Notes: generated from the letters alone by a model not told the origin. Counted from the stretch's first letter, positions 1-12,614 are shown. The stretch is DNA of 30,766 nucleotides from Flammula alnicola (GCA_015499995.1 JADNRV010000477.1:1-30766), one strand, 5' to 3'. Numbers and translations are program-made.

Positions 1-1
1 C

Positions 2-801
2 AAATTCGAGCTGCGCAGACTGTGCCGCGTCGTCAACGCCACCCCTCTCGCCCGCGTCGGTGCCCCTACGCCCGAAGAAGCCGGCTTCGTCGACATCTTC
101 GAGACTGTGGAGATCGGAGGCGACCGCGTCACGGTGCTCCGCCAGCTGCTGCCAGGCGAGCCAGGCTTCGACCCCACATCGCACGGAGAGAAGACACGGA
201 CGGCGACGATCGTGCTGGGCGCGACCTCCAACCACCTCGATGACCTGGAACGGGCGATCGACGACGGCGTGAACGTGATCAAGAGCCTGATGAAGGATGC
301 AAGGCTGGTGCCTGGAGCCGGTGCATCCGAGCTGGAGCTGGCCAAGAGGATAGAGGTGTATGGCAGTGGCTTGAAGGGCCTCGCGCAGCATGCTGTGAAG
401 AAGTTCGCTAGTTCTCTGGAGGTCATCCACGAACTCTGGCGGAGAACGCATTGGGCGGTGCAGAGGGTAACGAGGTCCTCAGTCGGCTGTGGGCCAAGCA
501 CGAGAAGAAGGGTGGCGAGGCTTGGGGTGTCGATATCGAGGTTCGTCCTGATTATTCATTATCATCTTTGGTCGAGTATCATGCTAATTCACAATTTTTC
601 CATACTCAGGAGGAGACAGATGGAACCCTCCAAGCCGATCAACATAAGATCTACGACTCACTTGCTGCCAAGTCATGGGCAATCCGCCTGGCCACCGAGG
701 CAGCCAACTCGGTTCTCAGCGTGGACAGCATTATCATGAGCAAACCCGCAGGAGGACCAAAAGTGCCGCAACAAGCTGGAAACTGGGATGAGGATGATTG
801 A
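2..801 (+). CDS. CCT8: T-complex protein 1 subunit theta (CCT8), 3' part, with a one-base frame break
   Basis: C-terminal part of the cytosolic chaperonin TRiC/CCT theta subunit, the ATP-driven ring that folds actin, tubulin and other proteins. The window starts inside the gene, in frame from base 2. Seen directly: KFELRRLCRVVNATPL, then HLDDLERAIDDGVNVIKSLM, RLVPGAGASELELAKRI, GLAQHAVKKFA, and near the end SWAIRLATEAANSVLSVDSI and IMSKPAGGPKVP; the tail is acidic (WDEDD). These follow the CCT-theta equatorial domain closely. A GT..AG intron at 541-609 (69 nt, branch-like CTAAT) separates GVDIE from EETDGTL. At about 425-430 the frame shifts: EVI continues in one frame and PRTLAENALGGAEGNEVLS continues in another, with base 427 shared, as if one C were missing. 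The family is colinear across this point, so an intron is unlikely. Identity is very secure; whether the break is real or a consensus error is open. Confidence 0.93.
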
Positions 802-872
802 TGAGGGGGCCAAGCTGCTTCATAAGACGGAGTTGAGTTGTATATGGTTCTCGAACTTTTGATATAATGCGC

Positions 873-878
873 AATAAA
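873..878 (+). terminator. AATAAA polyadenylation-type signal of CCT8
   Basis: A canonical AATAAA hexamer lies about 70 bases after the CCT8 stop codon, at the usual distance for a 3' end signal. Fungal 3' ends do not strictly need this hexamer, so the assignment rests on position and match only. Confidence 0.5.
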
Positions 879-1169
879 GACAAGGATTAGAATCATACCA
901 TTGTTTGATCAATTCCGATGCCTCAAACTTTATGCCGAAGTGCAGCGATTTTTTATGCTTTTACTCCGTCGAATTGTGGAGAGATCTTTTACTGACATCG
1001 AGTCAAAGCTTTGGAGGTTGAGATGGCCTTAACTCTAAGTCCAGTGACCACCTCTCCAGCCTTGATTCTCTGTACGCAGGCAGACAGGGTATGATACGAA
1101 AACTATTTTACATATTCAAGTTAAAGCCTACGAGACCTCGAATAAGCCTAGCCATCCTGGTCTCCAACA
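879..1169. other. Convergent intergenic spacer, no gene seen
   Basis: About 290 bases between the 3' end of CCT8 (+) and the 3' end of the coiled-coil gene (-). No credible reading frame or RNA gene is visible; it probably holds both 3' untranslated regions. Confidence 0.6.
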
Positions 1170-3116
1170 TTACTCACGAGTTCCGCGTCCTCTCTTCCTA
1201 GGCTGAGGGGACGGATCCAGCGCCTCCTGCAGAGTCGACTCGAGAATAATCTTGGGTGAAAGGACACTCTGATACTGCTCGGAGTCACTAGGCCCGCGCG
1301 GTATCATCTTCTTCAAGCCAATACCAGTCGTTCCAATGACCACTTCCTCCTTCTGTTTACCGTCATTCTGCCTGGAATCGCCATATGCATCCTCCATCCA
1401 TTCAGGATGAAATCGGGTCTTTGCGAAAACGATGGAGATTTCTATGTCAGCGGAAGTAAATTGCTCTCCGAGCGCGACGCGCAGGTCCTTGACAGCTTTA
1501 AAGATAGGCTCGAGCTTCTGTTCGTAGGCCTCTCGCTTTTCGCTGCTAACAATATCCCACGCAGCGATCTTCGCAATGCTACGGAGCTTGGACATGAACT
1601 CGGACTTCCAGTTGTCAGATGATGGCCGCGTATGAGAGTGTGTAATTGCTCGCCATCTTCCAGATACAGCTTGCTCTTCTGCATAAGAGAAAATAATGTC
1701 AATAACGGAGGGAAAGAGTAGCGGATGATAAAATTACCAGTGCGCCGTATCTCGCCGTAAATGGTAGTCAGGAAATCGTTGGTCTCCTGGCTACCCTGAT
1801 ACCAACGCTCTATTTCCAAGGCGCAGAATCGAACCAATGTTATTTGCAGCACGACCTGCACCAGCAACGGATTGATATCAGGTTTATCGGCGTTGTCTGC
1901 GAGGATCTTCGCGATTGGCTCGCCAAGTATCTCGCAAGCGCCTCGATAACAAGCTTCCAATTGCTCCTTGGGCCACTCGTGGTTTCTGTGAACCAAGATG
2001 TCTCCAAAAGAGGCTGCGGCTTGGAAGTTCTCGTCGTTGAGCGCATTGACCTTCTGGACGAGCTCAGAAATGGAGAGCAAATCCGCTTTGGTCAAGAAAA
2101 CCTGCGCGCCGACGAGTTCCTTGCCGCGAATCTCCGACAGCGTCTTGTACTCCTCTAATTCCCGCTGGACACTAGCAAGCTCGTGTTTGAGGGTGATAGA
2201 GTGGTCTTTGTAACGCAGTCGCTCGTTGTCAAGCTCCTGGCAGTTGTGCCTCAGAGTGTAAATGTGTGATCTGGCCTTCTTCAACTCTTCTTGTAATCGC
2301 TGCGCATCGGAGGCGGCCCTTTGGAATTCCTCCTTCCATTTGTCGCGAGGCTGGGAAGCAAAAGGTCCAACGGCAAATCTGGAGAGGTAGGAAGAAGTCG
2401 CCTGACCCTCCCGCGCTTCCGGCCCTCCTTGTTGACCGTGTTGAACATGTTCAGGTCCGGGATGGGACTTAGGAGGAAGGCCCGGGGGCCCACCTGCAAC
2501 TTGGGCGGCGGCCATTGCTGTTGGATCGGAAGGATTGTACTGAGGGGGTACTTGGTCAAGTCAGTAGTGGCACCCTGCTGTGCATGTGTGCTGGCCGAGC
2601 TGGACTGTTGCTCCGAGGGAAGAGGCTGCGAGGATTGCTTCCCAGTTCCTGTGGCTACCGCTAATGCATAGTTTTTGCTTGTTGATCTCGAGTTGCTGTG
2701 GGCCTTGGTCTGTTCCTTCTCATAAAAAGGTATTTCGCTCGCATCAACGTATTCGAAACCATCTTGCGAAGAGGTTCGACGCGATCTAGAGGATTCGTCC
2801 GTCTCTTTCAAGCGAGATTCCTCAGCGCCTCTGGTAGACGGCTGAAGTCTTGTGTCTTTCTCTTTCGCTGGTGGATGCGGGGCCATAGTAGTCCGCTCCT
2901 CCGCATCGCGATTGCCTTGCGATTTCCTCGATCGAGACTCATCAACCTGCCCTCTGTCGTCCTGGGCGGCTTGCGGCTGCCTTGGGCTTGATCGATTATC
3001 GCTGGCCTGTGCTGGCATATGAGCCTTCATGGGGCTGGGTTCTCTGGGCTGGTGGCTTTTGCTGGTTTGGTACGCATGGGGTCATAGTCAGAGTCCGGGG
3101 CGCTCGAAACGGGCAT
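1170..3116 (-). CDS. Hypothetical coiled-coil protein, three exons, probable frame break near the start
   Basis: I do not recognise a named family. Three exons fit together: 2659-3030 (or from the ATG at 3116), 1738-2539 and 1170-1678. The introns are 2540-2658 (119 nt, GTAGCC donor, less certain) and 1679-1737 (59 nt, GTAATT..CAG, good phase). The product is about 560 residues from the ATG at 3030. The first ~185 residues are Ser/Pro/Gln-rich and look disordered. Residues ~190-270 are strongly charged heptad-like sequence (KWKEEFQRAASDAQRLQEE, LKHELASVQRELEEYK), i.e. a coiled coil. After this comes a conserved-looking helical region (ITLVRFCALEIERWYQ, NDFLTTIYGEIRRT). The C-terminus is basic (PRKRGRGTRE). 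An upstream ATG at 3116 opens a frame of 29 codons (begins MPVSSAPDSDYDPMRT) that ends in a TGA overlapping the ATG at 3030. This is either an upstream ORF or the true start with one C missing from the CCCC run. The gene is convergent with CCT8. Coding status is fairly sure; function is unknown. Confidence 0.7.
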
Positions 3117-3618
3117 GGTGCTTAATATAAGCTACTAAATGGCAGCGATGTAGAGGTTGAAAGGGAAATAGATGGCGGGGGAAAGAAGTATACTCTGATT
3201 AAGCGCTCATGGCGGCGATCAAGCGGCGATACCTGTCATAAGTGTCAGACCTTGAGATGGCGACGGCGAGCCCCGAGAATCAATCATTTGCGGTGAAGGG
3301 ACAAAAGAAAGATGGATTTCTCAGAAAAGCGGTGACCTGGAGATTAGATTAGATAAATGTCCAATTCCCAGGCCGACTCGGTGCATACTTTTATGCTGCA
3401 CATTGGCTGCACATAACCTGAATACTATTACATGCCTAGAAACAATAATGATTACGGCGATTGATCGTCCGACGGAGCAGGAATAAAATGTAACATCATG
3501 ACCTCTGCGGTGAATTTATAAAGATAGAGAAAGGTAGGGTACTAGCTTAGGTATACGGGATGAGGCCTGAGGTCGTGGGGCGCTGCTATCAATAGATGAA
3601 AAAATAATGCTGAGGGTA
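3117..3618. other. Intergenic region upstream of the coiled-coil gene and downstream of the BEM2-like gene
   Basis: Five hundred bases between two minus-strand genes. It must hold the promoter of the coiled-coil gene and the 3' end of the BEM2-like gene. No reading frame of interest and no clear TATA element was seen. Confidence 0.5.
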
Positions 3619-6600
3619 TTAATTAGGGGTATATTGACTTCCGTTTTCGAGAGGTTGTTCGTCATCATGTGAGTCGTGCATAAGTTCATAGTTTGTTTCG
3701 TCTTCTTCGGCCTCCTCTAGGATAGGCGAATCGAGTTCATCTTCAGAGTGGGGCTCTCCCTCAAGATCAGCATCAGCAAAGATAATGTGGAACTGTTGTA
3801 TCAGAGGTCAGCACTGATTCGAAATTCATGTAGATAACTTGGCGACCAACATGCGTGATGAGGGCCTTGACTAGTTTGTGCGAGAGCCCCATGTTGTTCA
3901 AAATCATCACAAAATCGTTTTGAGGAGCTCTCAAAAGATTAGGACTGAAAACAATAGCCAGGGCCTCAGCAGTCATATGGTTGTATTCCTCGTAATCGGT
4001 AACTCTGCAAAATATCTTAGACATGTAATCCATTTTCATTTGACCACAACGTACTTGTCGAGATGCTCCGAGACTCGTCGAAGAATATTAAAGTTTGGTT
4101 GAGGAAGAGCTTGGACGACGTTGCGAACGCTAAGCAGACGGTCGTCCAGATTTTCTTGTCCTGTAGAAGGCGGTCGGCATGAGATACAACGATAAAGTTT
4201 CAATCAACTCACTCATTGCCTCCATCACTTCGTGATAGGAAGATGGAGGGAAAACCGGTTCAGGAAGGACACGGAACCAGGACTTCACGAGATCACAGAT
4301 AGCATGGATATCAGTTGTTTCTCTTATTGGGTATTCGCCGCGATTGTACGTATCCTTGAGAGCATTGATTTCGGTTGCAGCACCAGCAATCCGATCTGAG
4401 TTTAACCCCAAGGTTGAGCTTATAAAATCGAAAAAGATGAAATAGATAGCTTACATATACCGACTTCGTTCAAACCGCGGGCTTCTATCTCAGCCAAGCA
4501 CTGTTCGATGATGATCGGTACAGTTCCAGGTGGTATATGTTCACTCTCTGCTTCCCTTCGCAGGAGGAATTCAAGCTCGACGCCAAAGACTGAATGTGCC
4601 TTGATCAATATTTTGATAATGACAAAAAAAAAGGAACCGGCTTACCGGCTTTCGGATCGCGAGAAGGAACAATAGGGTGGTGGTGGATATGGTCCGCAAT
4701 TTGGGGTTTGGGAGAGTTTCCGAGATACGTAAGTCGACGTTTCGCCGCCATCTTCGTCACGCGAGAAATGGTCTCGAGCCATTTCGTCATCTCGCGCTTA
4801 TTCGTAGATTGTAGAAGGTAGTGGCCTCCATCTTCTGTATCAAGCTGGAATGTGTATGAGCGTTCGTTGTTAATGAACTGTGCGACCTGGGCATCCATGA
4901 CGCTGAGAACGAGAGACGGTTTGCCAGACGAAGTAAAGTCCAATTGCGAAGGGGTCCTCTTGAGTCCAATAGGTTGCGGAGTGTCGGAGACAAAAGCACT
5001 CGAAATGGGTCGCATGAAGTTTAAGAAGGCAGACATGCTTTTCTTATTTCGATGCTGCTTCTGAGCGTTTGACAGAGGGGGCTTACGAGGCCGCATGGCT
5101 CTATTGAGAAGATCATCACGACGCTCGTTCTTGGATTGCTCCTGAAGCTTTTCCCGCTGAAGCCGGAATCGAAGGGCCTTATCCCTGCGATGCTTCTCGA
5201 TCTGGATGGAGACGACCTTGCTGAAAGGTCGGATAGTCTTCTTGGTTGAAGATCCTCCGCTCATACTCGAAGTTGATGCCTCTCTAAAAGCCTCTTCCTT
5301 TATGCCGCGATGATCGAATTGCAGCGCAAGTGCTTCCTTCTCGACGCTGTTCAGACGTTCGAAGCCGCGCCTGTTTGAGTCCTCCGAATTTGCGTTCTTG
5401 CGAGCTGATGGAAGGCAAGACGATTTGCTGATCAGATTGCAGAGATGCCTTTAAAAGAAAGTTAGATCACGTTCGAAAGGAGGGAATCAGAACCAACCCA
5501 CCTGCGCTTGTCGAAGTTCACGAGGTTTTGTCCTTCCTGAGAGGAGGCCTCGATAATATCCGGTGTTGCGATTATCTCAAGCATACGTTCCAATAGCCAG
5601 CCCATGTCTACCGTTAATGAATCGACGGAAGAGGTAGACTGGACATAGGGCCGAAGCAAAAGAGAAGAAAGGGAATCACACGGCGAGCCTCGACTGAGAG
5701 CAACGCCCTGCCATGCACGATGATGCATGCGGCTCTCCACACTCAAGAGAGCAGAAGTCACCACGGCTTCGACAAACGACCGCACACAAGGCTGGTCTAT
5801 TAACTGAGGAGTCGAAGGCGTTTCTGTATTTCGCAGTCGAGATACCTCTATCGCCTGAATGAGGAGCTCCATGCGAGCCTGTCTCGCCGAAGGCCGATTC
5901 GAGGGGCGACCAACTTGGATATGAGCCACTTGCGGACGATTCCATATGCTCGGACGCAACTACGCACACCGGGTGGGAGTAGGCGATACAACGCATCCTG
6001 AGTCAATTCAGAGATAAGGGAAGAAGGCTCAATCTCCTGGATGTGAGAGTAGATGGTCTGGATCTCGACCAACTCTTCGATGGGACCAACGTCTCGAGAT
6101 GAAAACCAGCCAGTTCGATCTGACGTCTGCACTTCAAGCAAATCGGCAGTGATGTAAAGGTCCTAGAATTGGTCATGAGGCATTAGCTAGGAGAAAAAGT
6201 AAATTGTCGACATACCTCCTGAGTAACGTTGCTGAACGCCGCGCAAAACATTCCATCCAAATTGTCGACGAACCCTTCTGGGTCCATTTGGTCAACGTCA
6301 GGGGGTTCGCGAGTGCTGATGTTGCGTGTTCGTGTCCCCCTATTAGCTTGCGGCCGTTGATTGTGGAGTCCGCGAGAAATAGTAGGTCGCATCGTTTGCG
6401 ACAAGAATGTCGATTTGACCGAGCGTATCGCCTCTGACAAAGCGTCCCATGTCTTTTGTACCGCTGGAGCATTGAGCATTGTCGCCTTGAAGACAAGATG
6501 ATCTGAACGACTGTCCAAAAAGGCCCATACGGCATTGTAGAGCTGGGCGTCATCCAAAATATCTTGAGCACCGCCACCGATCGTCAGCCACTCTGTAACC

Positions 6601-9600
6601 GTGCTAAGAACTTCATTTCGTTTGCTTGCCACCAGGAGATAATCGGATATCGACGGCGAAGAGCCTGAAGGTTGTGAAGTAATGTAGATCTTGCGTAATA
6701 GCTGAGCAAATTTTGAGCATGATGTGATAGCGATAGAGACAAGTGCAAATACCTCGAAAAAGACGAAAGGAGTAATAAAACTGCGAAACACGTTCCACCA
6801 TACTCGAGCGAATTCGGCGCGATCCACCATAAGTTCACGAGTCATGCCTTCGCGGAGCGACATTTCTCCATTATCGTCGGCCACAGACACAGATATATTC
6901 TCGAGTCCGTGCACAAGGATATTAACCAAGTTGTTTAAAGTTCCAGCTTGGACAACCACGCGAAGTGGAGGATCGGAAGAAGGTTCGACAGTTACGAAAT
7001 TTGAGCGGTTAAGGTGTGAGACCGACGGCAATGAACTGCGGCGCGCCATGCTGGTCTTTCGCTCCAAGCCTTGAGATGAACTAGGTTTGACACGGATGGA
7101 CGGGTTTCGACCAAGTGGCTTCTCTGCCCCTTCAACCGAGCTGGGAGGACGAGAAGGGGCTCGAGATGATGATGGCCTGGAATTAGGAGCCGACTCGAAT
7201 CCTCCACTCTGAACCACCAGCAGGAGATCTCCATTATATACCGAGATCAAGGTCCCTCCATGACCCATGATCAGGCGTTTAGTGAAATCTTGATTCGCAT
7301 CGAAGCTTTGAAGCTGCCGACCCGCCTCCTGTTGAAGTTGAGCGTCGAGACTACGCAGATATTGCAAATCAGATGTCTCGCTATCCAGTCGGCTCCTGAC
7401 AAGTTTTGACCTATCGACTAGGGTTAGGGTTGGCAATGGGTCAGGGAAAAGCAACGGCACTAAAGACGTCGAAGTTGCCTGAGAAGGTGCTGGCCTAGTC
7501 CAAAAGTACGGCTCGAAGAGGCCTTTTCGACGAGGCTCGGCTGCGAGAGACAAGGACATAAACTGTTCAACTCTGCGTCGCATTAGTAGACAGTTATCGG
7601 AAAAAGGCCTGACAGCTTACCGCTGAAGTTTCACCGCCATGCCGCTCATACCGCCTCCTTCAGCAGCCATCTCTCGCCAAAATGCTACCATCCTTCGGAC
7701 GTCCTCGGTTATCTCGTTCTCAGAAACGTATGTCTTCCTCGGGCAAAGCAAGAACGATTTTCTGAACTCCTCGAACAACGACTTTGCCTTGACGACACTA
7801 TCCATATGAACCATAGGGTCGCCGGAGTCAGTTCTAGCTTTGGTCAATTCTTCGTTTGCACGAACTCTGACGTCACCTCCCCATGGAGTGACTTGTGGCT
7901 GCGCCACGGACGCCGTCGGAACAGCATTAGTATAATGAGACCACGCTTCGATAGCCGTCAACGCCTGCGGGTCGACACGCTTCCAGACTTTATCGAGGCG
8001 GGCAACTGGTCTCGAGCAAAGAGCAGCAGAGATGGCACGCCACGAGCACTCGTCGCCAGCAGCACGGCACAGTTCACCAACTCGCGCCCAGACAGAGATC
8101 AACTCTGATCTAGAGTGTGTTCGCGAGGTTTGCCCGCCGCTACGGTCTTCTGATCGGCGCCCTGGCGAGGAGAGTTGGGTCGGGGTAGGGCTGGCATAAT
8201 TGTGTCCACTCGAGGTATCGGCACCCAAAATTTGTAGCAGGAGCAACTTGGTCAACCAATGAGGATGGTCTTCACTCCCGAAGAGAGGTCCAGAAGAAGA
8301 AAGCAAGGAGGAAGTGTCTTCTTCATCCTCTTTCGACTGGTTATCAGGGCCAGTAATAAATTGGGCGGTAAGGTGTTCGGGGCATTGGTCTAATACCGAA
8401 CGATGGAACAGCGTCAAGCTTCTTGCGACCAGGTAAGGATCCAAGTGAAGGAGAATATCACGCGTAAGACCTTCCTCCTTCAACGCAGCCCATGGGGATC
8501 GGCCACCAGGAGGGGCCAAACCCGACCTCGGCGATTGTTGCTTCTCAAAGTTCCTGAAATCCGCTTGTTGTGGAGGCAAGAGAGCATCCATTAACAAGAT
8601 CGTTTTGTCGGCGTCTTCAGGTCTTGGAGAGAAGGTGTTGACGTCAGGAGACGCAGAACCAACCGCTGGAGAAGGATGGAACACAGCCTGCGTTGACGTT
8701 GAAGCATATAGACATGAAGAGATACCAGGCGCTTCCGCACTGAGCGAGGCGTCGGGTATCGTATCGTGCTTCCACTCCTCCCATGCCGACACGTCAACCG
8801 ATTGACCATGGTACCGAAGATACTCGTTGGCAAGCCAAGCAACACGCGATTTCTCGTCTTCCTTGATATCATCTTCTGCCCCACTGACGAGGTATGAGCA
8901 ACAACGGAGAAATTCGGTCTCAAATGCCTGCCGACCGACGATAGAAGGAATGGAAAAGAGGACGGAGGATGCGTAATCGTACCAACTGGCCTTTTGGTTG
9001 GTCCGCTCTTCCTGAGAAATTTCTTCCGCATCAGCAGCCGTCGCCGGTGTCAGAAAAGTGGTCGCAAAGACGGCTTCGTGAGTAAGTGCTTCAAAAGTCC
9101 CTTTCTCGATGGCGCCAGCAGAATCGCGAATTAGGTCAGGATGCGTTCTCCTACCCCAGTACGCCCTCTTCTTCCTGCCCATGGTACCACTGTTCCCATC
9201 TTCCCTCGCCTTTGCCTTCTTCGGCCGTCCAGAACTGCCATCCCAATCCTCAGATGGCAAAGTGGCAGAATCACTGACGGGTTCGTCATCGTCCTGCTCA
9301 GACGGAGGAACTAGACCCGTAGGGAAAAGCTCCTTAATAGCAGTTGCTCTATCCCCAGGAGGCTTGTAGAAATAGAGTTTAGACCCTTTAAGTTCGAGCT
9401 TAAAGGGCTTCCAGCCTTTCGACAATGACAGATTGGTGTGATTAAAGTTGGCTGGAACATCCGCGAGGCGATTAATGAAACCGCTGTGGAAGACAATCTG
9501 GGAGGATCGCTTTGGGTCTGTGATTTCTGCCTCTTCTGCTTCCTGGCCAGGTTCGATGATAGTCGGAGGGGGCAGAAGCGTCGTAACACGATTATTTGTT

Positions 9601-10673
9601 GGAGTAGACGGTGCCACGTTCATATCAGCTATGGGCCTATTATGATTCACTCCACCAAATCCGAATCCAAATGCAGCTCTTGTAGGCGTGCCATGAACGG
9701 CTTGATGGAGTTCTCTCGCGTCCGCTTCCCGTTCATTGCCGCGTTGTGGGCTAGGAGGGTATCGTGGAGTAGCAAGTTTTGAGGGTAATTTAGGCGTAAA
9801 TGAATGTGAGCGTGTGTGGATATGTGTAGGAGACGCAGATCTGGGAATAGGCTCGTCGTCATAAGAAGTGGTCGGGATCGAAATAGAGACGGAAGGGAGG
9901 GTTGAACTGCGAGGAGGGGAAGACGACGGTGGAGTCGTACTAACCGTCGGAAATGGATGACGACCATTGACTACACTATGAGAGGAGGTTGGACTCGATG
10001 GAGAGATGAGACTGGCATTGCTGTCGCTTCGACCTCGGTATTCTGCTATCCGCTCCTGGAAGGATGTTTTGACGGGAGAAAAGTGGGCAGGCGAGACTTT
10101 GCTCAGATCATCTGCAGACCTGGACCATCCCCTTCGCGAGATGGTACGAAGGTCGCCCAGCCCTCCGCCTGGATTATTTGTCGGGCTTGAAGGATTGCTG
10201 GGTGTGTGAAATCTTGAAATTTCCACAGATCCCTGGGGCCGCGCAGAGACGTCGAGAACGGACCTGTGCATAATGCAGACAGGAGTCAGAAAACACGACG
10301 TCGACTCGCGAGAAAAATATAGTGCAATGGCACAGATGTAATGACCAGATTTTGCGGGCAAAAAAGTTAGAAAAATAACTCACTTGCTGCCTGCCCCTGT
10401 GTACGAATCCAATATAGGACGTGGATCGGTGGGTCGAGAAATCTTATGTTTTCTCCCGCCAGTGCTAACGCTTGATCTCGGCTCTTGGATGCTTGGAGAG
10501 ACTTTCGATGCTGATGCACTGCGACTGAACCATTTGGATGGTCTTGTCAAAAACTGTGTGAAGCCCGAGGAAGGAGAAGTCGAACGTGGCTGGGCTGAGC
10601 CAGATGCCGCGTTCGGTGTCAAGGAATCTTGTGAGTTGAGTGCGCTGGGTGGAAGAGCACGTCGTGGGGCCAT
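3619..10673 (-). CDS. BEM2: BEM2-like Rho GTPase-activating protein (PH, RasGEF-like, PH, RhoGAP), ten exons, one-base frame break in exon 4
   Basis: Large multidomain RhoGAP. Family knowledge: Bem2-type proteins switch off Rho-family GTPases and act in polarity, budding or hyphal growth and wall integrity. Exons on the minus strand: 10384-10673, 7621-10263, 6216-7572, 5502-6162, 4646-5448, 4455-4589, 4213-4395, 4055-4160, 3839-4004, 3619-3792. Every junction is GT..AG and in phase. Domains (approximate residues): disordered Ser/Pro-rich 1-350; PH-like 350-420 (FKLELKGSKLYFYKP); RasGEF-N-like 490-600; degenerate RasGEF-catalytic-like 700-980 (DILLHLDPYLVARSLTLFHR); conserved middle region to ~1650; PH ~1820-1890 (YTFQLDTEDGGHYLLQST, TKWLETI); RhoGAP ~1918-2115 with arginine finger in EVGIYRIAG, LVKSWFRVLPEPVFP, and NHMTAEALAIVFSPNLLR; acidic tail. 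Exons sum to 6,518 nt, one short of a multiple of three. This matches a visible break at 5885-5892, where LVAPRIGLR must switch frame to reach RQARMELLIQAIEV. The inferred ~2,172 residues is close to yeast Bem2. Gene identity is good; the symbol is by architecture. Confidence 0.85.
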
Positions 10674-12614
10674 AAATGATAATTTCGTGTCTTCGTATTG
10701 GGAAAAGGGGATTCAACGAACGTGCTGGGATGAATTTGTATGTTTTGTGCGCCAACGAGATAAAATGGTGTGACTTGGGTGAGCACCTAGGCCTGCTCTG
10801 CCTCCTACAAGATACAGAGGGTTAGGCTTAACAAATATTGAGAAAAGACGCGTACTAACCCTATAACCCAGTTGTACAAGGGGAAAAGGTACAAATCATA
10901 ACCCTGTCATGGGTGACGGGGTTAAAGAAAGTTGACAGCACAAACAAACTTGAGTCGGCATTATTTGTCCGCCAATCTTGAGATCCTCTTTCTCCCTCCG
11001 GCGACCTCAGATGGCCCAGAACCGACTTGATTTCCGCTCCAAGTGTTCCGAAAAATATCGCTTTTATATTCAGAAGTGCTTATCATTTGTCAAACGTTCG
11101 CCTCCAGATTCTCTTCCGTTACCAGAGTACTGGGTGCAACGTTTCCGAACTTGAACACCACTGTCAGGATGGAATCATTTTACCCGCAAAGCTCAAGACG
11201 CTCCCCGCAGCAAGCTCCCCAGAGACAAAAATATTTTTGGGGTTCTCTGTCATGGCCAACAGCGGTGTAACACCCGCCACGATAATTTCATCACCTTGTG
11301 TGGCAGATCCGGGTTCTGGTGGACATGTGTTATCAATGTAGTACGTCCATCAAATTCGACTACAGTCATATCCAACCCGGAGAAGGCCTCGATTGACCGG
11401 ACAGTTCACAGACATTTTCTATTTGCCACGACATGAGCGAGGCTCGTGTGATCTGTCTGACCGACGTTCGACCATGGCTAGCTTCTCGTGGAACACATTG
11501 GGCTTGCCAACACTTACCTACTGCTTGTGGAATGGTCGCAGTCAGATGGCGCGGAGACATTGAAACGATGACATTCTCGGACTTCTTCGTGTTGCTTCGC
11601 GTCCGCCTCATCTCCCCATCTCAATTGATGTCAAGCAGCACGACATGTCGACAATTCCTCCTAAGAGAATGATGGAACTCTATTCATGGTAAGAGTTATT
11701 TTCGTTCGCCTTTCCCAACTTTCACCACAAAGACTACATAGCAACGTACCACGCGATAAAGCAGGCCTTTTGTTGCTCGCTAGCCCTCCTGGCATATAAG
11801 TATGGCAAAATTAGCTCGAGACGACCTCACCTTCCTCTCAATTTCTGCAACTCTGCCGGTCTTGGATGCCACTCTTCTGATATCTTTAAGTTTCATCCCA
11901 GGACGTATATCGCAGATCCTAGGCTCGCCCAATAGAGTCAACAATGTATATTAATTACACCTTTCGTGCTGTCCCACAGGGTCGTTCACCTCAGCGGCCA
12001 ACCCTCGAAATTTTATCGGTGCCTTCAAATTTCCGAGTGGGGTTTGGATGGTCGACACCCTAGAATCTGGAATGATGCCCATTTTGCCCTGCCGAGGGCT
12101 GGCTAATGTATTAAAAAAGGTCTCTGGGTATACATATCTTGTTCAATGTTGGCATTGCTCGGGCCCCATGCAGAGACCTACGTCCGCAGTAAGTAATCCT
12201 CGCCTCCCAATTCTGAGTGAATGATAATCCCTGCTAGGTATGAAACGTCTCAGGATCGAGAGGTCATATCGTGATATCACACGAGTCTGCGTTTGATAAC
12301 CTTGATTGCTACTTTTCGGACTCCACTATGTACTACCAACAGGTGAGTGTCAATGACTTAGTACAATCTAATTATGATCATTAATTTATCACTCTATCAC
12401 TCTAAATTCAACACCCAGTCTTCGGACGCGCTGCAATATATAAGTAGGTGAAGATCAGACTCTATTATCCGCGGATACCGAAGAGCCGGTCAACGCCTTT
12501 GTCCAAAAATATATAACTAACAAGTGAGCTGCGTCTCACGGACCCTGGCCGAGTCTACGCATTTATACACGCATAATTTCCCGCGAAAGTGTTAGAAGAT
12601 CAATGCGTCGATGG
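10674..12614. other. Long gene-poor region upstream of the BEM2-like gene
   Basis: The first few hundred bases must hold the BEM2-like promoter. The rest has only short, overlapping frames on both strands (for example 11027-11341 and 11433-11672 on +, 11366-11611 on -) with no recognisable family, no consistent splice pattern and no internal conservation I can judge. It may contain gene relics; I cannot support a gene. Confidence 0.5.

Noticed and set aside
7415..7435. GGGTTAGGGTTGG, resembling two TTAGGG telomere repeats
   Set aside because: Only about two units, and it lies inside a coding exon of the BEM2-like gene, where it encodes ordinary residues. Chance match, not an interstitial telomere.
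11027..11672. Several ORFs of 70-100 codons on both strands
   Set aside because: They overlap each other, have no recognisable motifs and no consistent splice structure. They are probably chance frames.
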